From: an uncultured Sphingomonas sp.
GTDB taxonomy: Bacteria > Pseudomonadota > Alphaproteobacteria > Sphingomonadales > Sphingomonadaceae
Direction of reading: 5' to 3'
Length of the DNA: 64,000 nt
NCBI RefSeq assembly: GCF_937859915.1
Contig: NZ_CALMAW010000053.1
Location: 62,001 to 126,000, forward strand
In this document: positions 45,180-55,277 of the stretch, one piece after another
Numbering within the stretch: position 1 is the first letter of the stretch
How the letters are laid out: each line of letters starts with the position of its first letter
Position numbers and translations under genes: made by a program
The notes under the pieces: generated by a model
The model's input: only the letters and a program-made list of their open reading frames with translations
Database searches by the model: none
Told to the model about the DNA's origin: nothing

Positions 45180-46667
45180 TTACAGGGGCGTTGCGGCTTG
45201 TTTCGCACGGCGCGCGAGATAGGCGCTCACCGCCGCGCGCAGCGTGTCGCCGCCGTGGAGGCCAAGCTTGGTCCGCCGCCACAGGATGTCATCGACGCTG
45301 TGCGCCCATTCGTGCTCGACCAGATAGTCGACCTCGCGCGTCGAGAGGCCGTGGCCGAGATCGTCGAGCGACGTCGCCTCGCCCAGCACGCGATCGATCC
45401 GCGTGCCATAGGCGTGCGCCATCCGCGTCGCGCTGATCTCGTCGAGGAACGGCCAGCGCTGACGCACCGTCTTGAGAAAGGCGGCGAAATCGCTGTTGGG
45501 CAGATCACCGCCGGGCAGCGGCACGCCCGCCGTCCAGGGCTTCGCCATCGCGGGCAGGAACGGCGCCAGCTTCTCGAGCGCATGTTCGGACAGGCGCCGG
45601 TAGGTCGTGATCTTGCCCCCGAAGGCGGATAGCACCTGCGGCGACTCCTCGGTGCCGAGCCGCAGCACATAGTCGCGCGTCACCTCGGAGGCGTTGGCGT
45701 GGCCGTCGTCGAACAGCGGCCGCACGCCCGAATAGCTGCCGACGACGTCCGCCGGCCCGACCTGCTTGGTGAAGTAGGCGTTGACGCTCGCGCACAGATA
45801 GTCGGTCTCGTCGGGGTCGATCTTGGGCGCGGACGGGTCGCCCTCGAACGGCTTGTCGGTGGTGCCGATCAGCGTGAGATCGTCCTGGTAGGGGATCGCG
45901 AAGACGATGCGCTTGTCCTCGTTCTGGAGGATGTAGGCATGGGCACCGTCGAACAGCTTGGGCACGATGATGTGGCTGCCCTTGACCAGCCGCGGCGGGT
46001 TCTCGGCATGCGCCTGCGGCATGTCCTCGAGCACCTTGCCGACCCACGGCCCGCCGGTGTTGGCGATCGCGCTCGCGGTGACGGTGCTGCCGTCGCCCAG
46101 CGTCGCGACCCAGCGATCGCCTTCGCGCCGGGCGCGCTCGAAGCTCGTGTGGGTGCGGATGTCGGCGCCGCGCTCGGCGGCGTCGACCGCGTTGAGCACG
46201 ACCAGCCGTGCATCGTCGACCCAGCCGTCCGAATAGACGAAGCCGCGCCTGATCGGCTTGAGCCCGGCACCCCATTTGGTCTTGTCGAGGCGCACCCCGA
46301 TCGACTTGGGCAGCCGCGTCCGCCCGCCGATATGGTCGTAGAGGAACAGCCCCATGCGGATCAGCCAGGCCGGTCGCATCCCCTTGGCAAGCGGCATCAC
46401 GAAGCGCATCGGCGTGATCAGATGCGGGGCGACATCGAGGAGCTTCTCGCGCTCGGCCAGCGCCTCGCGGACGAGGCGGAACTCGTAATATTCGAGATAG
46501 CGCAAGCCGCCGTGGATCAGCTTGGTGCTCGCCGACGAAGTATGTTCCGCCAGATCGTCGCGCTCGACAAGCAGCACGCGCAGGCCGCGGCCCGCCGCAT
46601 CGCGGGCGATGCCGGTGCCGTTGACGCCGCCGCCGATCACCAGCAGATCGAAATCGGTATCGCTCAT
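45180..46667 (-). CDS. glpD: Glycerol-3-phosphate dehydrogenase
   Basis: FDLLVIGGGVNGTGIARDAAGRGLRVLLVERDDLAEHTSSASTKLIHGGLRYLEYYEFRLVREALAERE. Confidence 0.95.
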   Translation of the reverse strand: MSDTDFDLLVIGGGVNGTGIARDAAGRGLRVLLVERDDLAEHTSSASTKLIHGGLRYLEYYEFRLVREALAEREKLLDVAPHLITPMRFVMPLAKGMRPAWLIRMGLFLYDHIGGRTRLPKSIGVRLDKTKWGAGLKPIRRGFVYSDGWVDDARLVVLNAVDAAERGADIRTHTSFERARREGDRWVATLGDGSTVTASAIANTGGPWVGKVLEDMPQAHAENPPRLVKGSHIIVPKLFDGAHAYILQNEDKRIVFAIPYQDDLTLIGTTDKPFEGDPSAPKIDPDETDYLCASVNAYFTKQVGPADVVGSYSGVRPLFDDGHANASEVTRDYVLRLGTEESPQVLSAFGGKITTYRRLSEHALEKLAPFLPAMAKPWTAGVPLPGGDLPNSDFAAFLKTVRQRWPFLDEISATRMAHAYGTRIDRVLGEATSLDDLGHGLSTREVDYLVEHEWAHSVDDILWRRTKLGLHGGDTLRAAVSAYLARRAKQAATPL

Positions 46668-46672
46668 GCTGG

Positions 46673-48160
46673 TCACGCCTCGATCTTGGAGCGGGTCCGG
46701 CTCAGCGCTTCCTGCCACCCGTCCTTGAGCCCGGCCCGCGCGTCGCTGGTCATGTCGGGCGTGAACGTCCGCTCGCCCTTCCAGGCCGCAGAAATCTCGT
46801 CGATGCCGTTCCACACGCCGACCGCCATGCCGGCGAGGAACGCCGCGCCCGCCGCGGTGGTCTCGATATTGGCGGGGCGTGCGACCTCGGTGTCGAGCAT
46901 GTTGGCGAGGAACTGGCAGAACCAGTCGTTGGCCGCCATGCCGCCGTCGACGCGGATCTGGCGGGCGTCGCGCGCGCCGTCGGCGACCATCGCGTCGATC
47001 AGGTCGGCGGTCTGGTAGGCGACCGATTCGAGCGCGGCGCGGGCGATATGCGACCCGGTCGCAGCGAAGGTGAGCCCGGTGATCGACGCGCGCGCGTCGG
47101 GATCCCAATGCGGCGCGCCGAGGCCGACGAAGGCCGGCACCATGTAGACGCCGTCGTTGCCGTCAAGCTTGGTCGCCATGTCGTCGGTGTCGGCGGCGCG
47201 GTTGATGAGCCCAAGCCCGTCGCGCAGCCATTTCACGGCAGCCCCCGCGACGAAGATCGAGCCTTCGAGCGCATAGGTGCGCTTGCCGTCCAGCTGATAG
47301 GCGATGGTGGTGAGCATGCCGTTCTTGCTGGTCACCGCCTCGTCGCCGGTGTTGAGCAGCACGAAACAGCCGGTGCCATAGGTCGACTTGGCGTCGCCGC
47401 GCGCGAAACAGGCCTGGCCGACCACCGCCGCCTGCTGGTCGCCCGCCATGCCGCCGATCGGGATGCTCTTGCCAAGCAGATCGGACGTCGTCTCCCCGAA
47501 GATGGTGGAATTGTCCTTCACCTCGGGGAGGAGGCTCTCGGGGATGTCGAGCATCTTGAGCATATCGGCGTCCCACGCGCCTTTGTGGATGTCGAACAGC
47601 AGCGTGCGCGAGGCGTTGGAGGCATCGGTCGCATGGACCTTGCCACCGGTCAGCCGCCACAGCAGGAAGCTGTCGATCGTGCCGAAGGCGAGTTCGCCCT
47701 TCTCGGCGCGGGCGCGCACGCCGTCGACCTCGTCGAGGATCCATTTGAGCTTTGTCCCCGAAAAATAGGGGTCGAGGATCAGCCCGGTGCGCTCGCGGAC
47801 CAGCGGTTCGCAGCCGTCGGCCTCGAGCTGCGCGCAATATTTCGCGGTGCGGCGGTCCTGCCAGACGATCGCGTTGTGGACGGGTTCGCCGGTCTTGCGA
47901 TCCCAGACGACGACGGTCTCGCGCTGGTTGGTGATGCCGATTCCGGCGATCGTGCCGCCGTCCTTCTCGGCGACCGCCTTCATCGTCGCCACCGTGTCGC
48001 GCCAGATGTCCTCCGCGTCGTGCTCGACCCAGCCGGGATTGGGATAATGCTGCTCGAACTCGTGGCGTTCGCTGTGGCGCGGCACGCCGTCGGTGCCGAA
48101 GGTCATGCTGCGTGTCGAGGTTGTGCCCTGGTCGATGGCCAGGATGATGGTGTCGCTCAC
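46673..48160 (-). CDS. glpK: Glycerol kinase
   Basis: ILAIDQGTTSTRSMTFG...ITNQRETVVVWDRKTGEPVHNAIVWQDRRT...YGTGCFVLLNTG. Confidence 0.97.
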   Translation of the reverse strand: MSDTIILAIDQGTTSTRSMTFGTDGVPRHSERHEFEQHYPNPGWVEHDAEDIWRDTVATMKAVAEKDGGTIAGIGITNQRETVVVWDRKTGEPVHNAIVWQDRRTAKYCAQLEADGCEPLVRERTGLILDPYFSGTKLKWILDEVDGVRARAEKGELAFGTIDSFLLWRLTGGKVHATDASNASRTLLFDIHKGAWDADMLKMLDIPESLLPEVKDNSTIFGETTSDLLGKSIPIGGMAGDQQAAVVGQACFARGDAKSTYGTGCFVLLNTGDEAVTSKNGMLTTIAYQLDGKRTYALEGSIFVAGAAVKWLRDGLGLINRAADTDDMATKLDGNDGVYMVPAFVGLGAPHWDPDARASITGLTFAATGSHIARAALESVAYQTADLIDAMVADGARDARQIRVDGGMAANDWFCQFLANMLDTEVARPANIETTAAGAAFLAGMAVGVWNGIDEISAAWKGERTFTPDMTSDARAGLKDGWQEALSRTRSKIEA

Positions 48161-48177
48161 GGTCTAGCTCTCCTGGA

Positions 48178-48987
48178 TCATTGCGGGCCGGCCGCGGGCT
48201 TGTCGCGCGGCAGGAAGGGGCGGATCAGCAGATGCTGCGCGCCGCCGCCGATCAGCCCGCCGATCAGCGGCGCGACGATCGGCACCCACCAATAATTGCC
48301 GACACCGGGGAAGGCGGACGCGTCCCACCCCATCAGCCAGGCGAAGGTCCTCGGCCCGAAATCGCGCGCGGGGTTAAGCGCCCACGCCTCGAGATAGCCC
48401 GCCGACGCGCCGATGATCGCGACCAGCAGCCCGATCACCAGCGCACCGAAATTGGCCTGCGGCGCCATGGTGTTGAACTCGTCGGTCACCGCGAAGATGC
48501 CGAACATCAGCAAGCCGGTGAGAATGATCTCGTCGATGAAGCCCTTCATCGGGGTCACCGCGGTGCCGGGCGCGGTGAAGAACACGCCGGCGGCGCCACC
48601 CGCGGCACGGGTGAGGTGCTCGGTCGCGTTGAAATGGTCGATGACGTTGTAGTAGAGTGCATAGACCAGCGCCGCGCCCAGGAAGGCGCCGATCACCTGC
48701 GCGCACCAATAGGGCACCACCTTCCACCAGGGAAAGCCGCGATAGACCGCGAGCGCCAATGTCACCGCGGGATTGGCGTGCGTGCCCGACACCGCGCCGG
48801 TGACGTAGATGGAGATCGACACCGCCATGCCCCAGGTGATGCACACGCCCCAATAGGCGGTCTTATAGGGGCTGGGGTCGTAGAGGATGTACATGCCGGC
48901 GACCGAGCAGCCGAAGCTGATGACGATGAGGATCGCCACGGCCTCGGAGATCAGCTCGCCCAGCAACGCCTTGCGTCCAGGGTCCAT
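48178..48987 (-). CDS. glpF: Glycerol uptake facilitator / aquaporin
   Basis: MIP family NPA motifs: SGTHANPAVTLALAV and ALNPARDFGPR. Confidence 0.92.
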   Translation of the reverse strand: MDPGRKALLGELISEAVAILIVISFGCSVAGMYILYDPSPYKTAYWGVCITWGMAVSISIYVTGAVSGTHANPAVTLALAVYRGFPWWKVVPYWCAQVIGAFLGAALVYALYYNVIDHFNATEHLTRAAGGAAGVFFTAPGTAVTPMKGFIDEIILTGLLMFGIFAVTDEFNTMAPQANFGALVIGLLVAIIGASAGYLEAWALNPARDFGPRTFAWLMGWDASAFPGVGNYWWVPIVAPLIGGLIGGGAQHLLIRPFLPRDKPAAGPQ

Positions 48988-49208
48988 CGGGCAGTCTCTC
49001 CTTACCGGCACCGGTGCGAGCCGCGGACGTCGTTATGCCGTCGTCACGACCCTTTGCACAATAGCTGACGACATAAGTCAGTTCCATTTCACTACCGATC
49101 TGATGACAGCGTTGCCGATACGATCGGCGCTTGCGCGGTGCGGCAAGTTTTGGTGCAAGAGCCGCGATCCTCTCCCGGGCCCATCAAAAAGCCCCATCTC
49201 AAGCGAGT

Positions 49209-50126
49209 ATGACCCTCATGACCAATGACGTGACGACGCAGAAGATGGCGAGCCAGATGGCCGATAAGGGCGGCTTTATCGCCGCGCTCGATCAGAGTGG
49301 CGGCTCGACGCCGGGCGCGCTCAAGCTCTACGGCATTCCCGAGGACAGCTATTCGGGCGACGCCGAGATGTTCGCGCTGATGCATGCGATGCGGGTGCGG
49401 ATCATGACCGCGCCGGCCTTCACCGGCGACAAGGTGATCGCCGCGATCCTGTTCGAGCGCACCATGGACGGCGAGGCGGACGGCACGCCGGTGCCGACCT
49501 ATCTGTGGGAACAGCGCGGCATCGTCCCCTTCCTCAAGGTCGATAAGGGTCTCGAGGCCGAGGCCGACGGCGTCAGCCTGATGAAGCCGATTGCGGGGCT
49601 CGACGAACTGCTCGCGCGCGCGGTCGGGCTTGGCGTGTTCGGCACCAAGATGCGCTCGACGATCAGCCTGGCCTCCCAGACCGGCATCGCCGCGATCGCC
49701 AGGCAGCAGTTCGAGATCGGCGCGCAGATCTCCAAACACGGCCTGATCCCGATCCTCGAGCCCGAAGTCTCGATCAAGAGCCCCGACAAGGCCGGCGCCG
49801 AGGCGATCCTCTGCGCCGAGCTCAAGAAGGGGCTCGATGCGCTGCCCGAGGGCGAACAGGTGATGCTCAAACTGACCATTCCCGAGCAGGCCGATCTGTA
49901 CGCGCCGCTGATCGCGCACAAGAATGTCATGCGTGTCGTCGCGCTTTCGGGCGGGTATTCGCGCGCCGATGCGTGCGCCAAGCTTGCCGAGAACCACGGC
50001 ATGATCGCGAGCTTCTCGCGCGCGCTGCTTGGCGATCTGCGCGTCGACCAGGACGATGCAACCTTCGATGCGACGCTCGAGACCGCGATCGACGAGATTT
50101 ACGCGGCGTCGACCAAGAAGGCCTGA
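49209..50126 (+). CDS. Fructose-bisphosphate aldolase class I
   Basis: [31 protein letters not shown]...[23 protein letters not shown]...[11 protein letters not shown]. Confidence 0.92.
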   Translation: MTLMTNDVTTQKMASQMADKGGFIAALDQSGGSTPGALKLYGIPEDSYSGDAEMFALMHAMRVRIMTAPAFTGDKVIAAILFERTMDGEADGTPVPTYLWEQRGIVPFLKVDKGLEAEADGVSLMKPIAGLDELLARAVGLGVFGTKMRSTISLASQTGIAAIARQQFEIGAQISKHGLIPILEPEVSIKSPDKAGAEAILCAELKKGLDALPEGEQVMLKLTIPEQADLYAPLIAHKNVMRVVALSGGYSRADACAKLAENHGMIASFSRALLGDLRVDQDDATFDATLETAIDEIYAASTKKA

Positions 50127-50128
50127 GT

Positions 50129-50211
50129 CCTGTTCCCCGGCGACAGCCGGGGTCCAGCGCTTCAGGCGCCGCGCTTGCAACTCTGGGCCCCGGCTTTCGC
50201 CGGGGAACAGC
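50129..50211. repeat. Interspersed palindromic element, family C
   Basis: cctgttccccggcgacagccggggtccag ... ctgggccccggctttcgccggggaacag. Confidence 0.8.
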
Positions 50212-50281
50212 TTTTGATCGCGCACGACCTCGACAAGCGCACAGCGGCGCACCATTTTGGGGATCGAACGGGAGACCTAAA

Positions 50282-50731
50282 ATGGCTGACTATCGCAAGA
50301 CCCCCGAAGCCGTATCCGCGCTGACCCCCGAGCAATATCGCGTCACCCAGGAAAGCGGCACCGAACGTCCCGGTACCGGGCCGCTGCTCGGCAACAAGGC
50401 GCCCGGCATCTATGTCGACATCGTCTCGGGCGAGCCGCTGTTCGCGAGCGCCGACAAATATGAGAGCGGCTGCGGCTGGCCGAGCTTCACCAAGCCGATT
50501 GAGCCCGCCAATGTCGCCGAGCTGCGCGACGTGACGCACGGCATGCTCCGCACCGAGGTGCGCTCGAAGCATGGCGACAGCCATCTCGGCCACGTCTTCC
50601 CCGACGGTCCGCGCGATCGTGGCGGCCTGCGCTACTGCATCAACTCGGCGTCGCTCCGCTTCGTCGCGCGCGCGGACATGGAGGCGGAAGGCTATGGCGC
50701 CTATCTGGCCCAAGTGGAGGAAATCGCATGA
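50282..50731 (+). CDS. msrB: Peptide-methionine (R)-S-oxide reductase
   Basis: [14 protein letters not shown]...[31 protein letters not shown]. Confidence 0.95.
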   Translation: MADYRKTPEAVSALTPEQYRVTQESGTERPGTGPLLGNKAPGIYVDIVSGEPLFASADKYESGCGWPSFTKPIEPANVAELRDVTHGMLRTEVRSKHGDSHLGHVFPDGPRDRGGLRYCINSASLRFVARADMEAEGYGAYLAQVEEIA

Positions 50732-51240
50732 CCACCGAAACCGCGCTTCTGGCAGGCGGCTGCTTCTGGGGGATGCAGGATCTGATCCGCAAACAGCCCG
50801 GCGTGCTCTCGACCCGCGTCGGCTATTCGGGCGGCGAGGTGCCCAACGCCACCTATCGCAACCATGGCAACCATGCCGAAGCGATCGAGATCGTCTTCGA
50901 TCCCGCGGCGACGAGCTACCGCGCGATCCTCGAATATTTCTTCCAGATCCACGATCCGTCGACCAAGAACCGCCAGGGCAACGACATGGGCGCGAGCTAT
51001 CGCTCGGCGATCTTCTATCGGTCGCCCGAGCAGAAGGCGGTCGCCGAAGACACGATCGCCGACGTCGACGCGTCGGGTTTGTGGCCGGGCAAGGTCGTCA
51101 CCGAGGTCTCGCCCGCGGGCGATTTCTGGGAGGCCGAGCCCGAGCATCAGGATTATCTCGAGCGCATCCCCAACGGCTATACCTGCCACTTTCCGCGGCC
51201 CGGCTGGAAACTGCCGGACCGCGCGACGGCGGCGGCCTGA
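50728..51240 (+). CDS. msrA: Peptide-methionine (S)-S-oxide reductase
   Basis: [31 protein letters not shown]...[19 protein letters not shown] overlap with msrB. Confidence 0.95.
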   Translation: MTTETALLAGGCFWGMQDLIRKQPGVLSTRVGYSGGEVPNATYRNHGNHAEAIEIVFDPAATSYRAILEYFFQIHDPSTKNRQGNDMGASYRSAIFYRSPEQKAVAEDTIADVDASGLWPGKVVTEVSPAGDFWEAEPEHQDYLERIPNGYTCHFPRPGWKLPDRATAAA

Positions 51241-51243
51241 ACC

Positions 51244-51648
51244 TCAGCCGTGGACGATCAGGGTCGCGTCCAAAAGACCGGCCCTGATCCGTTCGAGCGC
51301 GCTGCCCGCCAGATTGTGCGAGCGCGCGACCTGGCGGAAGCGGACGCGATCGAAGCCGGTCGCGACCGCATCGAAGGCGAGGCGGTGCGCCTCGAGCCGC
51401 GGCGCGCGGCAGGGCTGCACGCGCTTCGCCTGCGCGATCACCAGCGCGGAATCGCCGACCAGCACGACGTCGGCGGCACCGAGCGACCGGGCAAGGGTGG
51501 CGGCGTGGATCAGCGCGTGCCATTCGGCGTCGTTATTGTCGCCGAGGCCGAGCGCTGGCCAGTGATGCGTGACCCCGCGCACGGACACCGCCGCCTCCAT
51601 CGCGCCCGGATTGGGGCGGCATCCGCCGTCGAAGAAGAGTTTGAGCAC
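51244..51648 (-). CDS. Ribonuclease H-like protein
   Basis: LKLFFDGGCRPNPGAMEAAV...NNDAEWHALIHAATLARSLGAADVVLVGDSALVI (D, E, D catalytic pattern). Confidence 0.78.
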   Translation of the reverse strand: MLKLFFDGGCRPNPGAMEAAVSVRGVTHHWPALGLGDNNDAEWHALIHAATLARSLGAADVVLVGDSALVIAQAKRVQPCRAPRLEAHRLAFDAVATGFDRVRFRQVARSHNLAGSALERIRAGLLDATLIVHG

Positions 51649-51706
51649 GGATATCCTTAGATGTCGGCCGGCTGGCAGCAAATGGATATCCCAATGCGCT
51701 ACCATC

Positions 51707-51794
51707 CGTCATGCTAAACCTGTTTCAGCATCCCCGTCCTTCGAAGCGTCTCGCCTGTGGCGTGCGGGATCCTGAAACTAGTTCAGGATGACGG
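51707..51794. repeat. Interspersed palindromic element, family D copy 1
   Basis: cgtcatgctaaacctgtttcagcatcccc ... gcgggatcctgaaactagttcaggatgacgg. Confidence 0.8.
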
Positions 51795-51866
51795 CTTAGC
51801 GTGTAGCGCGCTCGTGCTGAACGCGCGTGCTGGTCAGCGCGGCGGCGACGTCCTAACGCCACCGCC

Positions 51867-52412
51867 ATGGCCCTTGACGCGCTCATCGTCCGCTTCGGAC
51901 TCCCCGCCATATTCGTCGGCGCCGGCGTCGAGGGCGAGCCGTTCGCGATCGCGGGCGGGTTCCTCGCGCATCGCCATCTCGTGCCGCTATCGGCGGCGAT
52001 CGCGGCGGCGACGGCGGGGTCGCTGCTGATCGACCAGATGTGGTTCTTCCTCGGCCGCTATGCACGATCGAGCCGTTGGGTGGCGAAGATGCGCAGGCGC
52101 CCGGCGTTCGACCGCATGCTCGGCGTGATCGAGCGCCATCCGGTGACGTCGGTGCTATTCTTCCGCTTCGCCTACGGGTTGCGTGCGGTGGCGCCGGTCG
52201 CGATCGGGACATCGCGGGTGCCGGTCGCGCGCTTCGTGACGCTCAATCTCGCGGCGGCGGCGGTCTGGGGTCCGGCCTTCACGCTCGCCGGCTATGTCTT
52301 CGGCCATGCCATCGATCGCTGGCTGCCGGGCTTCGGCCCCTATGGCATCGCGCTCGGCGCCGCCGTCTCGATCGGTGTCGCGATCGCGCTGTTCGCGCAC
52401 CGGCATCGCTAG
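51867..52412 (+). CDS. DedA/SNARE-associated family membrane protein
   Basis: GLPAIFVGAGVEGEPFAIAGGFLAHRHLVPL...DQMWFFLGRYAR...FFRFAYGLRAVAPVAIGTSRVPVARFVTLN. Confidence 0.8.
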   Translation: MALDALIVRFGLPAIFVGAGVEGEPFAIAGGFLAHRHLVPLSAAIAAATAGSLLIDQMWFFLGRYARSSRWVAKMRRRPAFDRMLGVIERHPVTSVLFFRFAYGLRAVAPVAIGTSRVPVARFVTLNLAAAAVWGPAFTLAGYVFGHAIDRWLPGFGPYGIALGAAVSIGVAIALFAHRHR

Positions 52413-52487
52413 CGGCACGCGAAAAGACGTGGCCCGATCCGGGACAGCGGCTAAGGTCGACGGCACGCTCAACCGCCGCAGGACCGC

Positions 52488-53975
52488 ATGAACCCTTTCA
52501 ATTCGCTGTTCGACGGCATCGATGCGGGCGTCGAGGCGCTGTTCTCGATCAACAATATCGCGCTGTGGTTCGCCTCGGGGCTGCTCGCCTGGTGCGCGTG
52601 GATCATCGTCTACAATTACCGCCGCCATTACGCCCCCTTCTCGCGTCAGTTGTCGGACCGGCTCGAGGTCACCGGCTTTGTCGCCGAGGCCGATGACGAC
52701 GCCAGCGCGCAGCGCGCCTTCGCGGTCGCCTTCGGCCAGGTCGATGCGGCGATGTCGGCGGGCGGCCCCGGCGGCAGCGGGCTGCGCCACGCCTGGCGCC
52801 AGTTCCGCGGCACGCTGCTCGACCCGGGCGAGATCCCGCTGCGCACGACGGCGCGGCCCGAGGATTATTTCCTTCATCTCGGCGACGAGACGCGCGTCCT
52901 CGCCTGGTGGGCCAATATCTTCGTCGCGATCGGCCTGACCTTCACCTTCCTCGGCATCGTCGCGGCGCTGCTCAAGGCGGTGCAGGCGATGGGGGCGAGT
53001 GCGGACCCGGCCAACATGCAGGTCGCGCTGGTCGCGCTGCTCCATATCACCGCCGCGAAATTCTGGACGTCGATCGGCGGCGTGCTGTCGTCGATCATCC
53101 TGCGCGTCTTCGACCGCCGCTGGCATTCGAGTCTCGACCGCAGGCTCCAGCGGCTGTGCGACCGCATCGAGGCGGGGACGGTCGCGGTCTCGCCGCAGCG
53201 CATCGCCGCCGAGCAGCTGATCGAGGCGCGTCGCCACAATGAGCTGCTGGCCGGGCGCACCACGCCCGCCAACGCTGTCGGATCGGGCGGGGCGGGCGCC
53301 CCGTCCGGCGAGGCGGGCGAGCAGATCTCGAACGCGGCGCGCGACTTCGCGCTCGCCACCGACCGGCTGTCGGCGACGCTCGACGGGCTCGACGCGCGCG
53401 TCGGCGCGATGACCGGGCGGATCGTCGCCGAGGCTTCCGAAGGCGTCGGCGCCGCGCTCGGCAAGGCGATCAAGCGCTCGACCGACGCGACCGACACGCA
53501 GGCCGAGACGCTCACCGCCGCCAGCGACGAGGTCAAGACGCTGCTCGCCACGCTCGGCCGCGTCGTCGGCGAGATGAGCGCGGTGTTCGCGCCGCTCAGG
53601 ACCGCGACGGTGTCGATCGAGCGCTCGGTGCTCGCCACGCAGGACCTGCTCGACGTCGCCACCCGCCGCACCGAACAGGGCGAGGCCACGCTCAAGGCGA
53701 CCGCCGAGAGTCTCGAGGACACCAGCCGCGCCGCCGCGCGCGCGTGGGACAGCTATCGCGAGCGCTTCGACGCGGTCGACGTCTCGCTCGCCGGCGCGCT
53801 CGAGCGGATCCACGCAGCGTCGGCCGAGCATGCCGGCGCGCTCACCGAACAGATCGGGCGCATCGATCGCGCGCTGGGGCAGGCAGTCGATCGGCTGGCG
53901 GGCGCGCTCGAGGTGATCGGCGACCTCACCGCGGTGCTCGACGACCTGCGCGGCGATCTTCCGGCGAAGCGCTGA
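52488..53975 (+). CDS. MotA/TolQ/ExbB-like proton channel protein with long C-terminal coiled tail; ZorA-like
   Basis: TM segments IALWFASGLLAWCAWIIVYNY, VLAWWANIFVAIGLTFTFLGIVAALLKAV, ITAAKFWTSIGGVLSSIILRVF; about 250-aa alanine-rich helical tail; 1 nt before a MotB/OmpA-like gene. Confidence 0.72.
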   Translation: MNPFNSLFDGIDAGVEALFSINNIALWFASGLLAWCAWIIVYNYRRHYAPFSRQLSDRLEVTGFVAEADDDASAQRAFAVAFGQVDAAMSAGGPGGSGLRHAWRQFRGTLLDPGEIPLRTTARPEDYFLHLGDETRVLAWWANIFVAIGLTFTFLGIVAALLKAVQAMGASADPANMQVALVALLHITAAKFWTSIGGVLSSIILRVFDRRWHSSLDRRLQRLCDRIEAGTVAVSPQRIAAEQLIEARRHNELLAGRTTPANAVGSGGAGAPSGEAGEQISNAARDFALATDRLSATLDGLDARVGAMTGRIVAEASEGVGAALGKAIKRSTDATDTQAETLTAASDEVKTLLATLGRVVGEMSAVFAPLRTATVSIERSVLATQDLLDVATRRTEQGEATLKATAESLEDTSRAAARAWDSYRERFDAVDVSLAGALERIHAASAEHAGALTEQIGRIDRALGQAVDRLAGALEVIGDLTAVLDDLRGDLPAKR

Positions 53976-53976
53976 C

Positions 53977-54702
53977 ATGGCGCGGGGCGTCCGCCGGTCG
54001 CGGTCCGAGGAGGAGCAGGAGAGCTATTTCGTCTCGATGGCCGACATGATGGTCGGCCTGCTGTTCGTGTTCATCATCCTGCTGCTCTATTTCGCGCTGC
54101 AGTTCCGCCAGACCACGCACGACCTGTCGAGCGCGGAGCAGAGCCGGGCGGCGATCCTGAAACGCCTCGACGAGCAGCTCCGCGACCATGGTCTCGCGGT
54201 CAGCATCGACACCGGCAGCGGCGTGCTGCGGCTGCCCGAGGACGTGCTGTTCGACGTCGGCCATGCCGAACTGACGCCGCGCGGGCGGCAGGCGGTGGCG
54301 GTGCTGGGCCAGGCGATGCAGCAGATCCTGCCCTGCTATACCTATCCGCGGCCCGCGACCGGCTGTCCGGCGACCGCGCAGCATGTCGACGCGATCTTCA
54401 TCGAGGGGCATACCGACAGCGATCCGATGGCCGGCCAGGGGCTGATCCGCGACAATCTCGATCTCTCGGTGATCCGCGCGACCAACACCTTCCGCGCGCT
54501 GGTCGCCGAGGCGCCGGGGCTCGGGGAGATGCGCAACCAGCTGCCGGGGCAGGGCGCGCCGCAGCCGATCCTCAGCGTCAGCGGCTATGGTGCCGACCGC
54601 CCCGTCGATCCCAGCGGCACGCCCGATGCCAAGCGCCGCAACCGCCGCATCGATCTGCGCTTCCTGATGGCGACGCCGCAGACCCGGGAGCCGCGCCGGT
54701 GA
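53977..54702 (+). CDS. MotB/OmpA-like peptidoglycan-binding protein; ZorB-like
   Basis: N-terminal ESYFVSMADMMVGLLFVFIILLLYFAL (Asp in TM) and OmpA-like IFIEGHTDSDPM...NLDLSVIRATNTFRAL...SVSGYGADRPV...KRRNRRIDLRF. Confidence 0.75.
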   Translation: MARGVRRSRSEEEQESYFVSMADMMVGLLFVFIILLLYFALQFRQTTHDLSSAEQSRAAILKRLDEQLRDHGLAVSIDTGSGVLRLPEDVLFDVGHAELTPRGRQAVAVLGQAMQQILPCYTYPRPATGCPATAQHVDAIFIEGHTDSDPMAGQGLIRDNLDLSVIRATNTFRALVAEAPGLGEMRNQLPGQGAPQPILSVSGYGADRPVDPSGTPDAKRRNRRIDLRFLMATPQTREPRR

Positions 54703-55277
54703 GCAGGCTGCGCGAGGCGTCGATTGCGCTGGCGCGCAGGGGCGGCCATCCCGTGCTGTCGGTCGAACGGCTGTTCGCGATCGAGCGCATCGCCGCCGGG
54801 CTCGAGGCGCGACGCATCCCGGGCGGCTTGGGCGCATCCGACTTGATCGAACGCGCCGAGGACAAGGGGCTCAGCGCGCTATCGATCGCCGATCTGCGCC
54901 GCCTGCTGCGCACGATCTGGACGGATCGCGGACGCGCGCGTCTCGCGAGCGCATTGGTCGAGCGGTTGGCGGAAGATGGTCGGCGCAGCATCGATCGCGC
55001 AGTGATCGCCACTTATCTGGGCCTCTATCCGGTGGATCATCCGGCGTTCGGGCGGTTGCGCGGGGCGGCAGCGGCGGCCGCCGATCGCCATGGCTGGGCC
55101 TGGCGTGCCGCGGGGCAGACGTGGCGATTGTGGGAGGGCAGCGACACGTTCGGCGAGGCGTTGCGAGCCGCTGCCGATCCGGCCGCCCTGCTTCGCGATA
55201 CGGGTTTCGTCGGCCCGCTGGCGAACGGGGCGTTCGTCAGCGCGGCGTCTGCAGGTGCGGCGCGAGCAACGCGATGA
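54699..55277 (+). CDS. ZorC-like (EH_signature-type) protein, apparently C-terminally truncated
   Basis: Overlaps the zorB-like stop as GTGA; LLRTIWTDRGRARLASALVERL...HPAFGRLRGAAAAAADRHGWAWRAAGQTWRLWEGSDTFGEAL...LLRDTGFVGPLANGAFVSAA*; only 192 aa, ends inside the 3' end of the opposite-strand hydrolase. Confidence 0.5.
   Translation: MSRLREASIALARRGGHPVLSVERLFAIERIAAGLEARRIPGGLGASDLIERAEDKGLSALSIADLRRLLRTIWTDRGRARLASALVERLAEDGRRSIDRAVIATYLGLYPVDHPAFGRLRGAAAAAADRHGWAWRAAGQTWRLWEGSDTFGEALRAAADPAALLRDTGFVGPLANGAFVSAASAGAARATR

Noticed and set aside
52155-53978. 607-aa minus-strand ORF opposite the ZorA-like gene
   Set aside because: Low-complexity Arg/Glu/Asp-rich composition; the + strand protein has convincing TM and coiled-coil structure.
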